From: Davidsoniella eucalypti
Lineage: Eukaryota > Ascomycota > Sordariomycetes > Microascales > Ceratocystidaceae
Assembly (NCBI GenBank): GCA_004009845.1
Contig: RMBW01000111.1
Coordinates: 31,076 to 95,075, forward strand
DNA: 64,000 nucleotides
Reading direction: 5' to 3'
In this document: positions 1 through 11,389 of the stretch, in pieces
Position numbering within the stretch: the first letter of the stretch is position 1
How the letters are laid out: each line of letters starts with the position of its first letter
Translations under genes and position numbers: made by a program
Notes under the pieces: generated by a model
Told to the model about the DNA's origin: nothing
Seen by the model: the letters and a program-made list of their open reading frames with translations, nothing else
Database searches by the model: none

Positions 1-712
1 TCTACTAGTCAAGCACAACAGCAGCTAGCATCTCGTACATACGACCAAAACGCCCATCAACGGGCAAACCCCCTTACGGCGTGATCTACTGTCCGAGCAA
101 GAAAGCCCCTGCTGTTAACAAGACCAACCTACTTATGTACAATAAGCCCGCCCCTGTTCCGCTCCGCCTGTCGTTCTCGTTCAGCCAAGCAACTGGAGTC
201 AGTCTACGAAGAGACCTTATGAAATACCAGCAATGAGTTCCCCAAATATAGGCAGGTTCTGTTACATTATAATTGTATTTTTTCGATGTTCTAGCCGGCT
301 CCTTTCAAATCAATAAAATACAGGCCTTAAAAAGATGCGAGAGAAATAATGAGATAAAAAGATGATAAAAAAAGAAAAAAGCCAATACTCATCAAATATG
401 ACCATGCCTAGCCTGGCCTAACCAAATAACCAAACACAACCAATTCTCACTCAACTTCTACACATCTACTTACATAGGTCATTCCTTTCCTCAGGTAGGC
501 ATGCTTGTTTTGTTTCCTTGCTTGGGTGGGTTGGGTTCTTTATATCAGCCATTCGCCATCCACCTCGAGCTTTCCTCTTGCTATTCATCTTTTACAAACT
601 CATTGCCTTTGACCTTTTGATTCATCTTGTGCTTTACGCCTTCTTCTTCCTATCTTTACTGTCTTATAAGTGATATATCACCTACCTACACACACATATA
701 TCACCGCCTACC
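1..712. other. Upstream region of the F-box gene
   Basis: No coding region is visible. The stretch is AT-rich, with A-rich runs around 350-375. It becomes pyrimidine-rich from about 540, as is usual for fungal promoters and leaders. A TATA-like TATAAG lies at about 664, and a TGATATATCA palindrome at about 671 precedes the ATG at 713. The start of the window may cut off another gene, but nothing supports one here. Confidence 0.5.
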
Positions 713-3700
713 ATGACGGTGTCAACACCACAGCCCGATGGCCTCCAGCTAACGGATATTATCGCCAACTCTCTTGTGCTAGATCACATTCTCCCATATC
801 TCAGCGCCTTTGAGCGCTTGAGGCTGGCCAGCACTAACAAACACAACCGTTGGCTTCTACACGATAACACACACTTCTTCCGTCATCTAGATATGGGAAC
901 AGTCCGAAGAATCAACTTCAACGTCATGCGAGAAGAGGAAATGGACGAATTTGACCCTAACACTCAAGTTCGCGAATTACTAACCGAAGACGAGTAAGTA
1001 CATGCTTTATTGTCTAATCTGAACGCCCCCCCAAACTGTTCCCGTATTGATCGACCCCATCTTGGTTGGCTTATAAGTCAAGATCCGCGCTATCCACCCC
1101 ATGTCCACCCTGCACTTTACTTCTCACCGCTCGAAGCGTATCCCGTAACGAACCTCACGATGCCTTAGCCTCTATACTAATCTAACGGGTTTTAGCTTCA
1201 TGTCTGGGCCCATCAGGGGCATTTTCTCATCTTTGCGAAGGGCCAATTTCCTCAGCGACATTCAGACGCTAATCCTAGACGGACTACCAGTAACAGCTGA
1301 TGTCTGCCATGAGATCCTAACCGATCCGAATTTCAATGTGCGCATACTCTCTATCCGAGGCGTCACCTCACTCAACGAGCGTCAGCTATGCGCCGCCCTC
1401 CGCACAGCTTGTCGGCCAACACGGCCAAAGGGCACGCCGCGTCTCAAGGGACTCTATGTCTTTGGCGCACCCGACAGCAAGGAAGGCGCAGGAACCACAG
1501 CCGAAGACTGGTACCACAAGCGAGGCCAGATTATCAAGCGCAACATCGTGAGTGACTGGGGCGGCGTGCTCCAGGACTGCCACGACGTACTCGCCTTTGA
1601 TAGCGTTCTATGCAAGGGCCCTGCCCACATCAACTCTCCCGTCTACGGCTGCTACGACACTTCTAGTTCGTCTGCGCCTCAATGGGCGGTTGCGACGTAC
1701 TCTCTCGGCCGTTGTGCCGGCTGTGGCTCGGCTCCCGAGGGTCTCACCCACTGCGACAAGTACACCAAAACATCTGACTTGCCTATGATCTCGCCGCCAC
1801 CGCTTCTGACCTCGACGGTACGCGCCGCTACCATGCCCTCTTCGGACTCTCTGGGCCAAGGACAAGCAGACGAGATGTGCTTTGTTGCCCGCTGCGAGTC
1901 CTGTGTGCAAGGGCGCATGTGCCGCTGCTGCAGCAAGTGGTTCTGTGAGGACTGCTACCCGATGAACAGCAGAGCGCAATCACCTATCCCCAGCCTAGCA
2001 TCGGCCACCTCGTCACCATTGAGTTCGTCACCCGCCAGCATCTCCAGCTTTAGTTCAGCCATGTCGGGACTCACCGTCGCGAGCTCACCGTCGTCTCTTT
2101 CTCTATCAGAAACTGCGCCAAGCAAGGTATGTAACACTAATGTTCACGTGTAATCAGCACCACCATCACGGATACAACAATACAAGCTACGGCGCTATAA
2201 TCAGCCGACTTAGGCAGTCGTCACTCAAGCAGTCGTCAGACGCATGATACGATAACAAGGCTCAAGCCGCTGCACATCTAGGGCCACTAATCAAGGAGCA
2301 ACAGGCGACTTGCGCATTTCCGCTTCAGTTGCTTCCCACAGCAGTCTTTAGCGGGTTTGCGGTTCGTGTTAGTCCTCAAGTTTTGGTAGCTTTTTTTTTT
2401 ACTTCCTTTGTTTTAGTGGTCGGCTGTAGCGACAGGGCCCTGGCTCCTAATTTGGCATGATTTGGCGTCGAGCTCGTAGGTCCGTCTTCACCGAGCCGAG
2501 CTCTCTCACTAACACCGCTAGCTGCTCGCTTTTACTCAGGTTCCTATCGCTCGCCAATGCATCGAATGTGGCTTCAATGTGGGTCATCCCGCCGCTCAGG
2601 CTGTCTCTCTATGCTCAATATCCCCTGTAGTTTATTGAACACCCCTGCTGTCGCTCTGCCAAAATACCGCTATACCCTGCAAGAAAGGGCGTCTTAGGAC
2701 AGCCTGTAATAGAAGCGTTCAAAGACCGCTGTGCTACTAGTCGTAGCCCACTATTCTATTACACTTGCTATCTACAACTATCGTAGCCAGTCATGCCATA
2801 CAAATGTGCAGGTGGCTACAGGACTGCCAATACCTATCATACAACCACTTTTATTCCAGCTACCACGTATTATTACAACTATCTTCTACATACATCACTA
2901 TATCTCATGTACCTGCACATATATATAAACAAAAATCCTCAGCGTCCTATCTGAGAGCAGTCACCAAGAACTAAGCATGGTCTTGGCTGCATAAATTACA
3001 TACTGTTACATACTATTTCATACTACCATCTTGTTCCGTTCCCTTCAAGATCTCTAAATACACTCTCAAATACTTCTATTACTACATAGACCCGCCCAAC
3101 CAAATCCCACTGGCTGCGCTAGAAAAAAAAAATTACGCGCACAAGAAAAGCAGAGCGTCATATCTCCAATCCATAACCTAACAATGAAGCTAAACAAGGA
3201 TATAATCCGCATGTATTAACGTATTCTATCTTAAAACTCTAGTGTCTAGACTGCTTCGCAACGACCCAGAAACGCTGCATCGGCTGTTGCGGCGGCTATT
3301 GCTCCGAGCACCACGAAGGCTCGACTGCCGAGTTTGTAAGTCTTCTTCTTTGGGGTCTTGATTAGGTTTCTCGTCTATCTTGTCTGCGGAGAAGACCGAC
3401 AGAACCATCAGGCTGTTGAAACACGTTAAGGAATAGGATTATAGACTAACTCGGAGTTCTTTTTGGCTGTAAATAGTGTGATTGTATGTCCGAAAAGCAC
3501 TTTTGAATCTCCTTTCCTTCATATTTGCAATGTCGTCATGATTATACACCGCCTTGCCAGTAGCAGGCTCTTACATATCAAGAATAATAGTCAGGACTGC
3601 CATTATTACCTACGCCGAATTATCGGCTCGTTTAAGTCACTTTCACATGCAATTTTCTATCCACGAACCTTCTCTCCCTTGTAAAAAATTCCGTTTTCAC

Positions 3701-4167
3701 TTTTTCCCATTTGGGCGAATACCCCACCCTATCTAACAACCTAGAATTTTCTCACTTTTTCTACCCCACACAAAAAAAAAATTCCGTCTATCAACAAGCT
3801 TCTCTTCCTAAAAAAGACGGAAAAATCCTACCATTTTCGTGTCCAGCCAACTACATCAGGACCGATTCATATTACTAGTTTCTTTTTTTTCTTTCTATTT
3901 CTTCCTTGGTTTCTTATCAACTAACATATAACCGTTCTTAATTTTCTTTTAGGGTGCCATACAAGACGGGGTCTGACGCAGACTCGAAACTCATCGTCAC
4001 CTCACGTGATCCCACCGTATTCGACGAGGACCTCGCCTGTTGGCTCTGGTAGTCCGCGTCGGCATACTCAGGCGTGGTCTCGGTGGATGGTCCAGCAGAG
4101 AGGCCCGGTATCTATCTCGGCACGTCGGCCAATGATCTACAACAACCGCTTTAGGGACCGGATGTAA
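713..4167 (+). CDS. F-box-like protein with C-terminal Cys-rich zinc-binding region (six exons)
   Basis: My model joins 713..993, 1196..2126, 2540..2578, 3243..3335, 3477..3483 and 3953..4167, giving 521 aa. Every junction keeps frame and has GT/AG ends; the donors are GTAAGT, GTATGT, GTGGGT, GTAAGT and GTATGT. Residues about 20-62 look like an F-box (ILPYLSAFERLRLAS), and a leucine-rich stretch follows. CxxC pairs lie near 267 and 332-350. The last exons assemble a compact metal-binding motif at about 411-453: CIEC, CLDC, CIGC, CGGYC and CDWC. From memory, related fungal F-box proteins end with a similar CxxC...CDWC block, and that pattern led me to the small exons. The likely role is a substrate adaptor for an SCF ubiquitin ligase, but the substrate is unknown. 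Introns of 413, 664 and 469 nt are long for this kind of genome. The tail after CDWC (about 69 aa) is the least certain part and could contain another intron. Confidence 0.72.
3477..3483 (+). other. 7-nt microexon of the F-box gene
   Basis: The exon TGTGATT is preceded by an acceptor (AAATAG, ending at 3476) and followed by the donor GTATGT at 3484. It enters in phase 0 and leaves in phase 1. It encodes C-D and the first base of W, which the next exon (GG TGC...) completes to read C-D-W-C. Direct joining of the flanking exons (3335 to 3953) would read out of frame and reach TGA within a few codons. The flanking introns are 141 and 469 nt. Confidence 0.7.
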
Positions 4168-4471
4168 ACTCACACTTGGAGTCTCTCTTACTAGTTTGAT
4201 CTCACATACCAACACTAGGTATCTTTTTGTAACAACATTCTTTGTTTAATTTGGCGTTAGGGTTATGGATCATCACAACATGTTTGTCTTGATGTCTTTG
4301 GTGTTCTTTTCACAGAACAAACTTGTCTTTTATCAACGATATCCCACTCTCAATTTACAATCTAATCTTCTCTATTAATACCAGTATAAATGTCGTTCCA
4401 TAGCAACCATCTAGTCAATAAGCGTTTTAATATTAGCAGATGTAATAGTACATGTCTTCCACATTTGGAGC
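4168..4471. other. Convergent intergenic spacer
   Basis: This AT-rich 304-bp spacer holds the 3' ends of the F-box gene (+) and the ARP6 gene (-). I see no gene or repeat in it. Confidence 0.6.
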
Positions 4472-5939
4472 TTATAGAACATTCAACCCGGCAGTAAACT
4501 TGCGTGCTGCCCAGCCAGAGCCATGCTCTTCATACTCTTGCTTAGTGACTACGAGTTTTTCAAAGTTGGCATGTCTTGCGAACCATACGCCACCATTCCA
4601 GGAGGCCCTTATCGGATCCGTAGGTCGTGCGACACGCACTATACACTGATCAGGCATCCGTAAGGTGACTTCTTGTTGTAGACGCTCGACAAACCCGTCG
4701 ATCAACGTGTTTCCCCCAACCACGACGATGTTAAGTAGTAACCCAGGCCAGATGCCCACAGGGAGTGCCTCGACCGCCTGCAGAATCATATCTGGGATGC
4801 CAGGAACGTTCATACCGGCGTCGGATGGGTTGAAGAGAAGTTCGGGCACAGTGAAGCGCTCGTTGCGAAGTGTAAAGACGTCTTCAGCCACACCACCAGC
4901 GGCTCGTAGGCCACCTGGTCGAGAATGAGCGGCGATATCGTAAGCACGTAACTCGCCGTGCATACGCGAATGGAAGTCGGGTAAGACATAGTCTCGCGCG
5001 ATGCCGTTAGAGCCGGCAACGTAAACGGGGTTCTTGGGAGCACCAGAAGGACCACGCCAACATGCTTCAATGTCTGCAGCGAAGTTGGAAGATATATAGG
5101 ACGTCTGTTCTTTGATTTCGTTGACTATGTGCGTGTCGTTGCTGACGTCGTAGTAGCGCACGGAAAGCTTGCGCGCGAGGTAGTTGGTGAGGAACTTCCC
5201 ACCAATGTCAAGACGGCGCTGGGCACTGTTGAGTGGCCGGCCATTTATGAGAGGCGTCACATGTGTATGTGAGTAGCCTGAGTCAACTATGAGAACAATC
5301 TCCGCGGGTATTGTAGGTGTTGGGTCCGTAGGTCGTGGAGTTTGAAATATTTCTTGGATATCGTTATAAGCATTCCATGTGATCACTAAGGCGTTGCATA
5401 GGTTAGTAGATGATATGCAGTACTTTAGATAACACAAGATACCACATACCAGGCGAGCGACAGTACCGTGCAAAGCCATATTCTTCAAATGCAATTTGAT
5501 CGCAATTTGTCTGTAGCGCCGGCAAAGCGCCCGGTGCCTCTCCGAGTAACAGTGTAGTCTCAGCTGGATTTACAGCCATGCCAGAACTTTCTGCACCGCC
5601 CAACCGTTTCTTGTCAGCCTTTGACTCTCCAGAAAATAGCTCTCTGTCCCAAATCTCCTTCTGCGACTCCCAATTCACTATAAAGCCCTTTTCGACGGGT
5701 CTTCGAAAGGACATTTCGCTAAAGTCACGCGCTGTTGCCAATTCGCTGGCAATGTATGTCTTCTTGTGACGATCGCGCGTAATGCAATTCGGGATAATTC
5801 TCGCAGTGGGTAGTGGATCTTCTGCGGCGGGAGTAGAGGCTATGAGCCCAGCTTTGAGGGTATAGGCGCCATTGTCGAGAATCAATGTTTGTGAGGGCGG
5901 AGGTGGACGCGATGGTTTCGAGCGACGGCCGGGAGCCAT
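4472..5939 (-). CDS. ARP6: Actin-related protein 6 (SWR1/INO80-family remodeler subunit)
   Basis: The exons are 5939..5450 and 5385..4472, with a 64-nt intron (donor GTATGT, acceptor TTAG), giving 467 aa. The N-terminus has the actin phosphate-1 loop LILDNGAYTLKAG at about 19-31. It is followed by PNCITRDRHKKTYIA and FRRPVEKGFIVNWESQKEIWD, the pattern that separates Arp6 from conventional actin. The second nucleotide-binding segment VDSGYSHTHVTP and a late VVVGGN motif are also present. Length matches the fungal family (about 440-480 aa). Arp6 is a core subunit of the SWR1 complex that deposits H2A.Z at promoters; that role comes from family knowledge. The basic Pro-rich first 17 residues are a local extension. 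It converges on the F-box gene and has a 1.7-kb spacer upstream. Confidence 0.9.
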
Positions 5940-7644
5940 TGTAGGTCAGTAGAAGATGTTCTGGGTATGTCGGTATAGGTTTTGTTATTTTATTCAAAAT
6001 ATGGTGGAATTATTCTTTGGGAATTAGATAGATGTGTTTGGTAGTCTACGCAAAGTCTAACACAAATTATTTTTTGGAATGGGTGCTTGTTAGTGATGTC
6101 ACGAAAGAAATGATCTTTAGAAGCTTGTGATAAATTCTGCCGTCAGTTGCAGGGGTCCTGGTTAAGTGGTATGTGCTGACCGCCTTTGTCTCGGTGAAGC
6201 TTAGATCAATGATTACAGTTATGACTATTTGAAGCTCACGCTAGTATCAAGGAACACTTGGAATATTGGGAGTTTTATTTTTACTTGCACTATAAAGTAA
6301 TACAAAAAAAAGCATGGTATGCATAAGGAAAGAAGTTATTGATTATTTATTTATTGATCGTTTGACGTCTTTACGTGGATCACGTGTATCCGACCCTAGT
6401 GTATCGTTAGACGACGAGAAATCCTAGTCCTCAAAATTCCCCATAATGATAATCCAAACTATAAACAATATTTTAAAAAATATGAAAACACAGAAAACAA
6501 GAACAGATTCCGGCATAGGGGAAGTGGCGATATGCTGGTCGCTCTTAAGACCCCACAACGAAGGGGAATTTTTCGTCTTTGGATAAAGGAGGACCTCCCG
6601 AGTGTTTGGAAGTTGACATAAACTACATATTAGTAAGAATAGCAGGGTTAATATAGGGTTTAACGATATATAGAAGCAACTCGCACAAGAAGACAAAAAG
6701 ATATCGAGTTTAGCGTCACATTCGCTCATTGCTTTGTTAGGTAGATGGTATCTCTACCATAATTTCCATACTATGTAGGTATCTAAACTTGGTATGTAAG
6801 TAGCGTATTGACTTTGCCATGGAAATACATGCTATGCATATTGTGTAAGTAGGATATTCAAAACCATACAAATCGCCCCTCATCAATTACCGTGACTAAA
6901 ATATTGGCTAGATTTGCCAATAGACCGCAATAAAGAGAACACCCTTAGTTGAGTCGTCTTATACCAAGGCATTAGTTAAGCTATTTAATCTATAAAATAA
7001 TAGAAAGTCATGCTGTAAGTATAACTGCAAAAGCACAGACGTCCTGTTCATAGTTTGATTTCTAATCTAACCCCACCAACTTACTCCTCTTGCTGCTTTT
7101 TACGACTTGAACGACCTTGTCACATAAAGCCCTTGTACGATCAAGAATATAATAGCGTTTGGCGATGGAGTCATATTTTGAGTTCGACTTGAAGCAATGA
7201 GTGTGGGTAGTAAGCGTATACGTGCTGTGACTAACAGCTGGTATTCCTTGATATCTTGTTTATGCCGTTTCTATAGCTTATGAGCAACGCGAACCATTAC
7301 GAACTTTAACTAGAGATAGCTACATAAAAGTGATACCCGGGCTGGTAGTCTTGCTTTGATTGAAGAAAAAGCTTAAAAAATAAGCCATGAATAAAGCGGA
7401 ACAATGGAGTAGTAGTAAGAGGGGCTAGACTGCTTTTGTCATCGGCGTCAGCCTCGCTACGAGTTGCGACTGAGACTATGTAAAGAGGCTTCTTGCGGCC
7501 GATGTTGCACTTGCTTAGCTCCTAAGAACATTGATGCATAGTTTCCTGGGTATATATAATAGAAGACTTATATATACTCTACTATACGATACCCAAACTC
7601 TCTTATCAATCTAACCGCTCTTGCTCTTTCTATCTTACTTCACA
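5940..7644. other. Divergent intergenic region between ARP6 and the aldo-keto reductase gene
   Basis: This AT-rich, about 1.7-kb region presumably holds both promoters. I see no convincing exon, tRNA or repeat. An open frame on the minus strand at 6424-6729 is low-complexity and hydrophobic and has no supporting features. Confidence 0.5.
7551..7560 (+). promoter_or_regulatory. TATA-like element of the aldo-keto reductase gene
   Basis: TATATATAAT lies about 85-95 bp upstream of the ATG at 7645, and a second TATATATA follows near 7570. The remaining leader is CT-rich. The spacing fits a fungal TATA box, but no transcription start can be fixed from sequence. Confidence 0.4.
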
Positions 7645-8790
7645 ATGTTGAATTGGGCGTCAAGTCTCATCTCGCCTGGAGCTGAGCCTACTGCCCGCCC
7701 ACCGATATCCAGCGTCATGCCGCCTCTAATTCTCGGCACCGCCACCTTCAACCACCAATACGCCGACCCGACCACGCTCCCAGCGACAAAGATAGTTTTC
7801 CGCGCTCTCGAGCTCGGCATCCGAGGTTTCGATACCTCACCCTACTACGGCCCCTCCGAAACCCTTCTCGGCGCTGCTCTCTCCGACCCCGCAGTGCGCG
7901 CCGCCTATCCACGCACCTCCTATTTTCTCGTAACCAAAGCTGGCCGCGTTGCTAGTTCAAGCTTCGACTACTCGCCCGCCGCCATCCGCCGTTCCGTGTT
8001 GCGCAGTATCGAGCGTCTTGGCGGTGCTGGATATCTCGACCTTGTCTACTGCCACGACTGCGAGTTCGTGTCCGCCCAGGAAGTCCTGGCCGCTGTGCGC
8101 GAGTTGCGTGCCTTGCGCGATGAGGGTCTGATTCGCTATGTAGGCATCTCTGGATTCCCCGTTGCTGTATTGGCTGAACGCGCTGCTGAAGTATTAGAGG
8201 TTACCGGTGAGCCGCTAGATGCGGTGCTGAGCTATGGCAACTACTGCGTACAAAACACCACGCTCGGTGCAGATGAATCCCTCGCGGCTTTTGAAGCTGC
8301 CAAGGTTGGCGTTTTGTTGAATGCTAGTATTCTTAATATGGGTCTCTTGACCACTCGCGGCGTCGATGCTGGTCCACAGGCTTCGTGGCATCCATCGCCG
8401 AAGCCTCTGCGCACTATCTGCAGCTCACTGGTACCAATCGCGCAGAAGGCTGGCTTTGGCTTGGAAGATGTGTGTATTCGATGGTCCATTGCCAAGTGGC
8501 TAAAGCGTGGAGCCAAATTCGGATCGGCGGTTCAGGGTGATGATAAGAAACAGAGTGACAAGATTGGCATCACGGTATTAGGCGTTACCGCCATCCCGGA
8601 ACTAGAAGCTTCTGTCAAGGCCTTTGAAGATGCACTTGCACCTGCTGGTGAAGCCGGCGCGTCTAGAGTCGAAGCTGCTATACGACTAGTTGAGGATGAG
8701 ATGTGGCCGGTGCTGGGTAATTGGAAGGACTTTGCCTGGAAAAGCCCTGATGAAGGCTTCGTTATTACACCGGCACCAATCGTTGAGTAG
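7645..8790 (+). CDS. ARA2: Aldo-keto reductase, D-arabinose 1-dehydrogenase type
   Basis: A single exon encodes 381 aa. I chose the ATG at 7645, since upstream in-frame codons offer only TTG. PPLILGTATFNHQY begins the (beta/alpha)8 barrel. The AKR catalytic tetrad is visible as Asp63 and Tyr67/68 in FDTSPYYGPSE, Lys98 in VTKAGR and His137 in VYCHDC. DEGLIRYVGISGFP is also typical of the family. Ara2-type enzymes oxidise D-arabinose to the lactone with NAD+ in the erythroascorbate pathway; that is family knowledge. A galactose dehydrogenase-like specificity is possible and cannot be excluded from sequence. The gene is GC-rich relative to its flanks, and its 3' end lies 232 bp from the convergent SIP5 gene. 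Confidence 0.85.
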   Translation: MLNWASSLISPGAEPTARPPISSVMPPLILGTATFNHQYADPTTLPATKIVFRALELGIRGFDTSPYYGPSETLLGAALSDPAVRAAYPRTSYFLVTKAGRVASSSFDYSPAAIRRSVLRSIERLGGAGYLDLVYCHDCEFVSAQEVLAAVRELRALRDEGLIRYVGISGFPVAVLAERAAEVLEVTGEPLDAVLSYGNYCVQNTTLGADESLAAFEAAKVGVLLNASILNMGLLTTRGVDAGPQASWHPSPKPLRTICSSLVPIAQKAGFGLEDVCIRWSIAKWLKRGAKFGSAVQGDDKKQSDKIGITVLGVTAIPELEASVKAFEDALAPAGEAGASRVEAAIRLVEDEMWPVLGNWKDFAWKSPDEGFVITPAPIVE

Positions 8791-9022
8791 GAAGCATACA
8801 CCATAGCTATACCAGATACTAGACCATCACGTTATTAGACAAAATAGATATAAGATACTAATCGTGCAACACCACTGAAGAATTTATTTTTGTACAAAGG
8901 AGATAAAATGAATGTAAAGCGCTATAAAATGCTCTCCATCGTCATGTTAATCGATACACAGTAAACATAATAGAGCAATGGAGCTGTAACAGGGTACATG
9001 ATAGAATGGACTCAAAAAAAAA

Positions 9023-11389
9023 TCAAGAAAGGGAAGGTGTAGTAGCTAGATGTGATGTTGAATCTGCAACGGAGTCTTTGGTTTGTTCTGTCGAGACAAC
9101 TTCTTCCGTATGTTCAGCGTGTTCAACAGCGCCTTGGTGGCTGGCTTTGCTGGATGATCCAGGGCGGTTGCTTGCGCCACTGTCAATATCAACGCCGACA
9201 ATTTCAGCTAGGCTCCGATAGTTGAACATGGGCTCGTTTCCAGCACTCCCAGGATCTTCATCATCATGGTTCTCTACTGTAGTACTGCTAGTGTGGGGGT
9301 CACCTGATACGTGCCCGTTATAGCTATCCGGAGCAGAAGAAGCTAGTGACGAGGAGTGACTGACATGAGCGGGATCCAGTGACGCCGAGATGGGTATTGC
9401 TGAGCTACCACTGGCCTCTCCACTCCGCTCAATATCTTTCCCTTTGTCGCCGATGTCCCGTAAGGGATTCTCGCTAGAAGGTCGGACTTCGGGAATCGTC
9501 GCTGGTGTGATCTCAAGACGAGGGTTACTATCTCTGCGCTTACGGACCGAGCTGTTGACCGAAGTAGAACTACCGTGGACTTGCATTTGTGCCGTTTCAC
9601 GAGACCCAGAGCCATGATGATGTCCAATCAGCCCATAAAAACTACTACGCTTCTTTTTCTTGTCGTCTTTTTCACGCTTGGCTTCTTTCTCGGCGTTTTT
9701 TTGCTCTTCCTTCTCAGCCTTACGCTTCCGCTGCTCCTCTGACATTATTGATAAGCGCATGGCTTCAGCCAACATCATGTTTTCAAGTTCATTGACATTT
9801 CTAGCTCGCCCGGTTGTGGCATGTCCTGCCGAAAGCCCTTCACGGGCTGGATGAGTGACAGAGAAACTATGCATTGTCCCAGCAACCTGAGTGTGAAGAC
9901 CCGGTGATGCCAATGGAGTAGCACCAGTATTTGTAGAGTCTGAGTCGGAGGTAACTGCTCGTCTGCTAGAGCGGGAAAACCCAAAAACCCCACGACTTTC
10001 ATTGCCACCAACCAAAAAGGCAGCATTATGAAGGGCGGTTGCGGCGGCAGCGCGTCGGGCCAGATGTGCTCGGGCATTAGCTAGCTTAGTAGCCCAGTCA
10101 GGGCGAACACGATCGGTTAACACAACAAGCGGGCTTGTTGCAGATAGACTTTCTCCACGTCGACGGTTGCCACTAGGAGTTTGTAGACTTGAAGAATTAA
10201 CCGATATTTGTGAGGCAATTCCTGCATCATTTAGATTCGAGATCGACGATTCGTAGCTGATACCACGACGAAACGGCGGGGGTTCGTAGGTGACACCAAA
10301 GTCTGGTTGTTGGCAGTATGGGCAAGTCGCGGGTTCTGAAACTAGCATCTCGGGTGGTTGATCCTGTTCAGCAGGAGCCTCACCTTCGCCATGGTGTTCA
10401 GGGAAATGAGGATCAGGCCTCTTTATCTGGACAAAGCATTCACTGCACATGCTTTGGTGGCAGCAGCGTGTTTGGTTCAGATATGGCGGATAGGATAGGA
10501 AACAGATAGGGCATTCAGTAGAATTCTTATACAAACAAACCTCTAGAGGCTCTCCATTCACGAATGGGTCAACAGGAAGGTTGATTTCATGAGGTACGTT
10601 AAGCTCTAAAACAGAATTATTGCGTGAAGAGGAAAGTCCGATGGCAGCTGCAATAGACTTTCTAGAGCGGAAGTGGCTAGAACTTGGCCTGAGGGATAGA
10701 ATTCCACTACTGCCCCCAGATGGCGCTGGTGGAGTTATATGATCTGACGTCACTTGTAACCGGTTCGAAGGTACGGTAAGAAAGCCGGTATTGAAGTATA
10801 TCTCAAGCATGGCAGCGGCAGTTATTGAATCGCTAACATCTTCGGGGATTTTGGCATCAGAATCTGGAAGGGGCAAGCCTCGGACGACAGCGATTAGCTG
10901 GGCATCTGTCCATGACTCCTCGAAATCGTTAAGGCCACGCCAAAATGGCGCTATCCGTCGTTCGATCTACATAAGAAACAATGAGTTAGTATGTGGTTCA
11001 AACGAGGTGAACGGTGCTACTCTAATTGAACTTACAATTAACTGGCGAACAACAGGCTTGCTGAAGTCTTCAGGTCCGATATAAGTGCCCAATGTCACTA
11101 GATAGCCGCCATCCACTCGCTCCAAATTCATGCTACGTTCGCGCTCCTGTTCTCGTAAAGCACGTTCTTTTTGTCGCTTTCGAGCCTCACGCTCGGCACG
11201 AGTCTCTTTGTGTACAAAAGGTTGATCTTCTTCGGCAGCCTGGGGGTCAGAACGGCCACCATGACGAGTCCGATGGCGGCCCGACATGGACTGGGAGCCT
11301 GCGTCAATTTGTGTGCCATCTTGTACGGCTATGACGGTATTTCGATATCCACGAGGGTCGCGGGACTCTTTTCCATTGGCATTTCCCAT
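9023..11389 (-). CDS. SIP5: Sip5-like RING-type zinc-finger protein
   Basis: The exons are 11389..11036 and 10966..9023, with a 69-nt intron (GTAAGT...TAG, phase 0), giving 765 aa. The N-terminus MGNANGKES has Gly2 and may be myristoylated. A charged, Arg/Glu-rich helix leads to GGYLVTLGTYIGPEDFSKPVVRQLI. The block WRGLNDFEESWTDAQLI follows the junction. At about 269-336 a split RING-like finger runs from ECPICFLSYPPYLNQTRCC through MCSECF to CPYCQQPDFGVTY. The C-terminal half is low-complexity and Ser-rich, with a Lys/Glu-rich coiled segment. Yeast Sip5 binds the Snf1 kinase and the Reg1 phosphatase subunit and helps in glucose signalling. Whether that holds here is inference. Confidence 0.88.

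Noticed and set aside
2127..2157. A 31-nt intron in the F-box gene leading to a His-rich tail
   Set aside because: It is shorter than any workable fungal intron in this window and gives no conserved C-terminus, whereas the longer splice series restores a full Cys motif.
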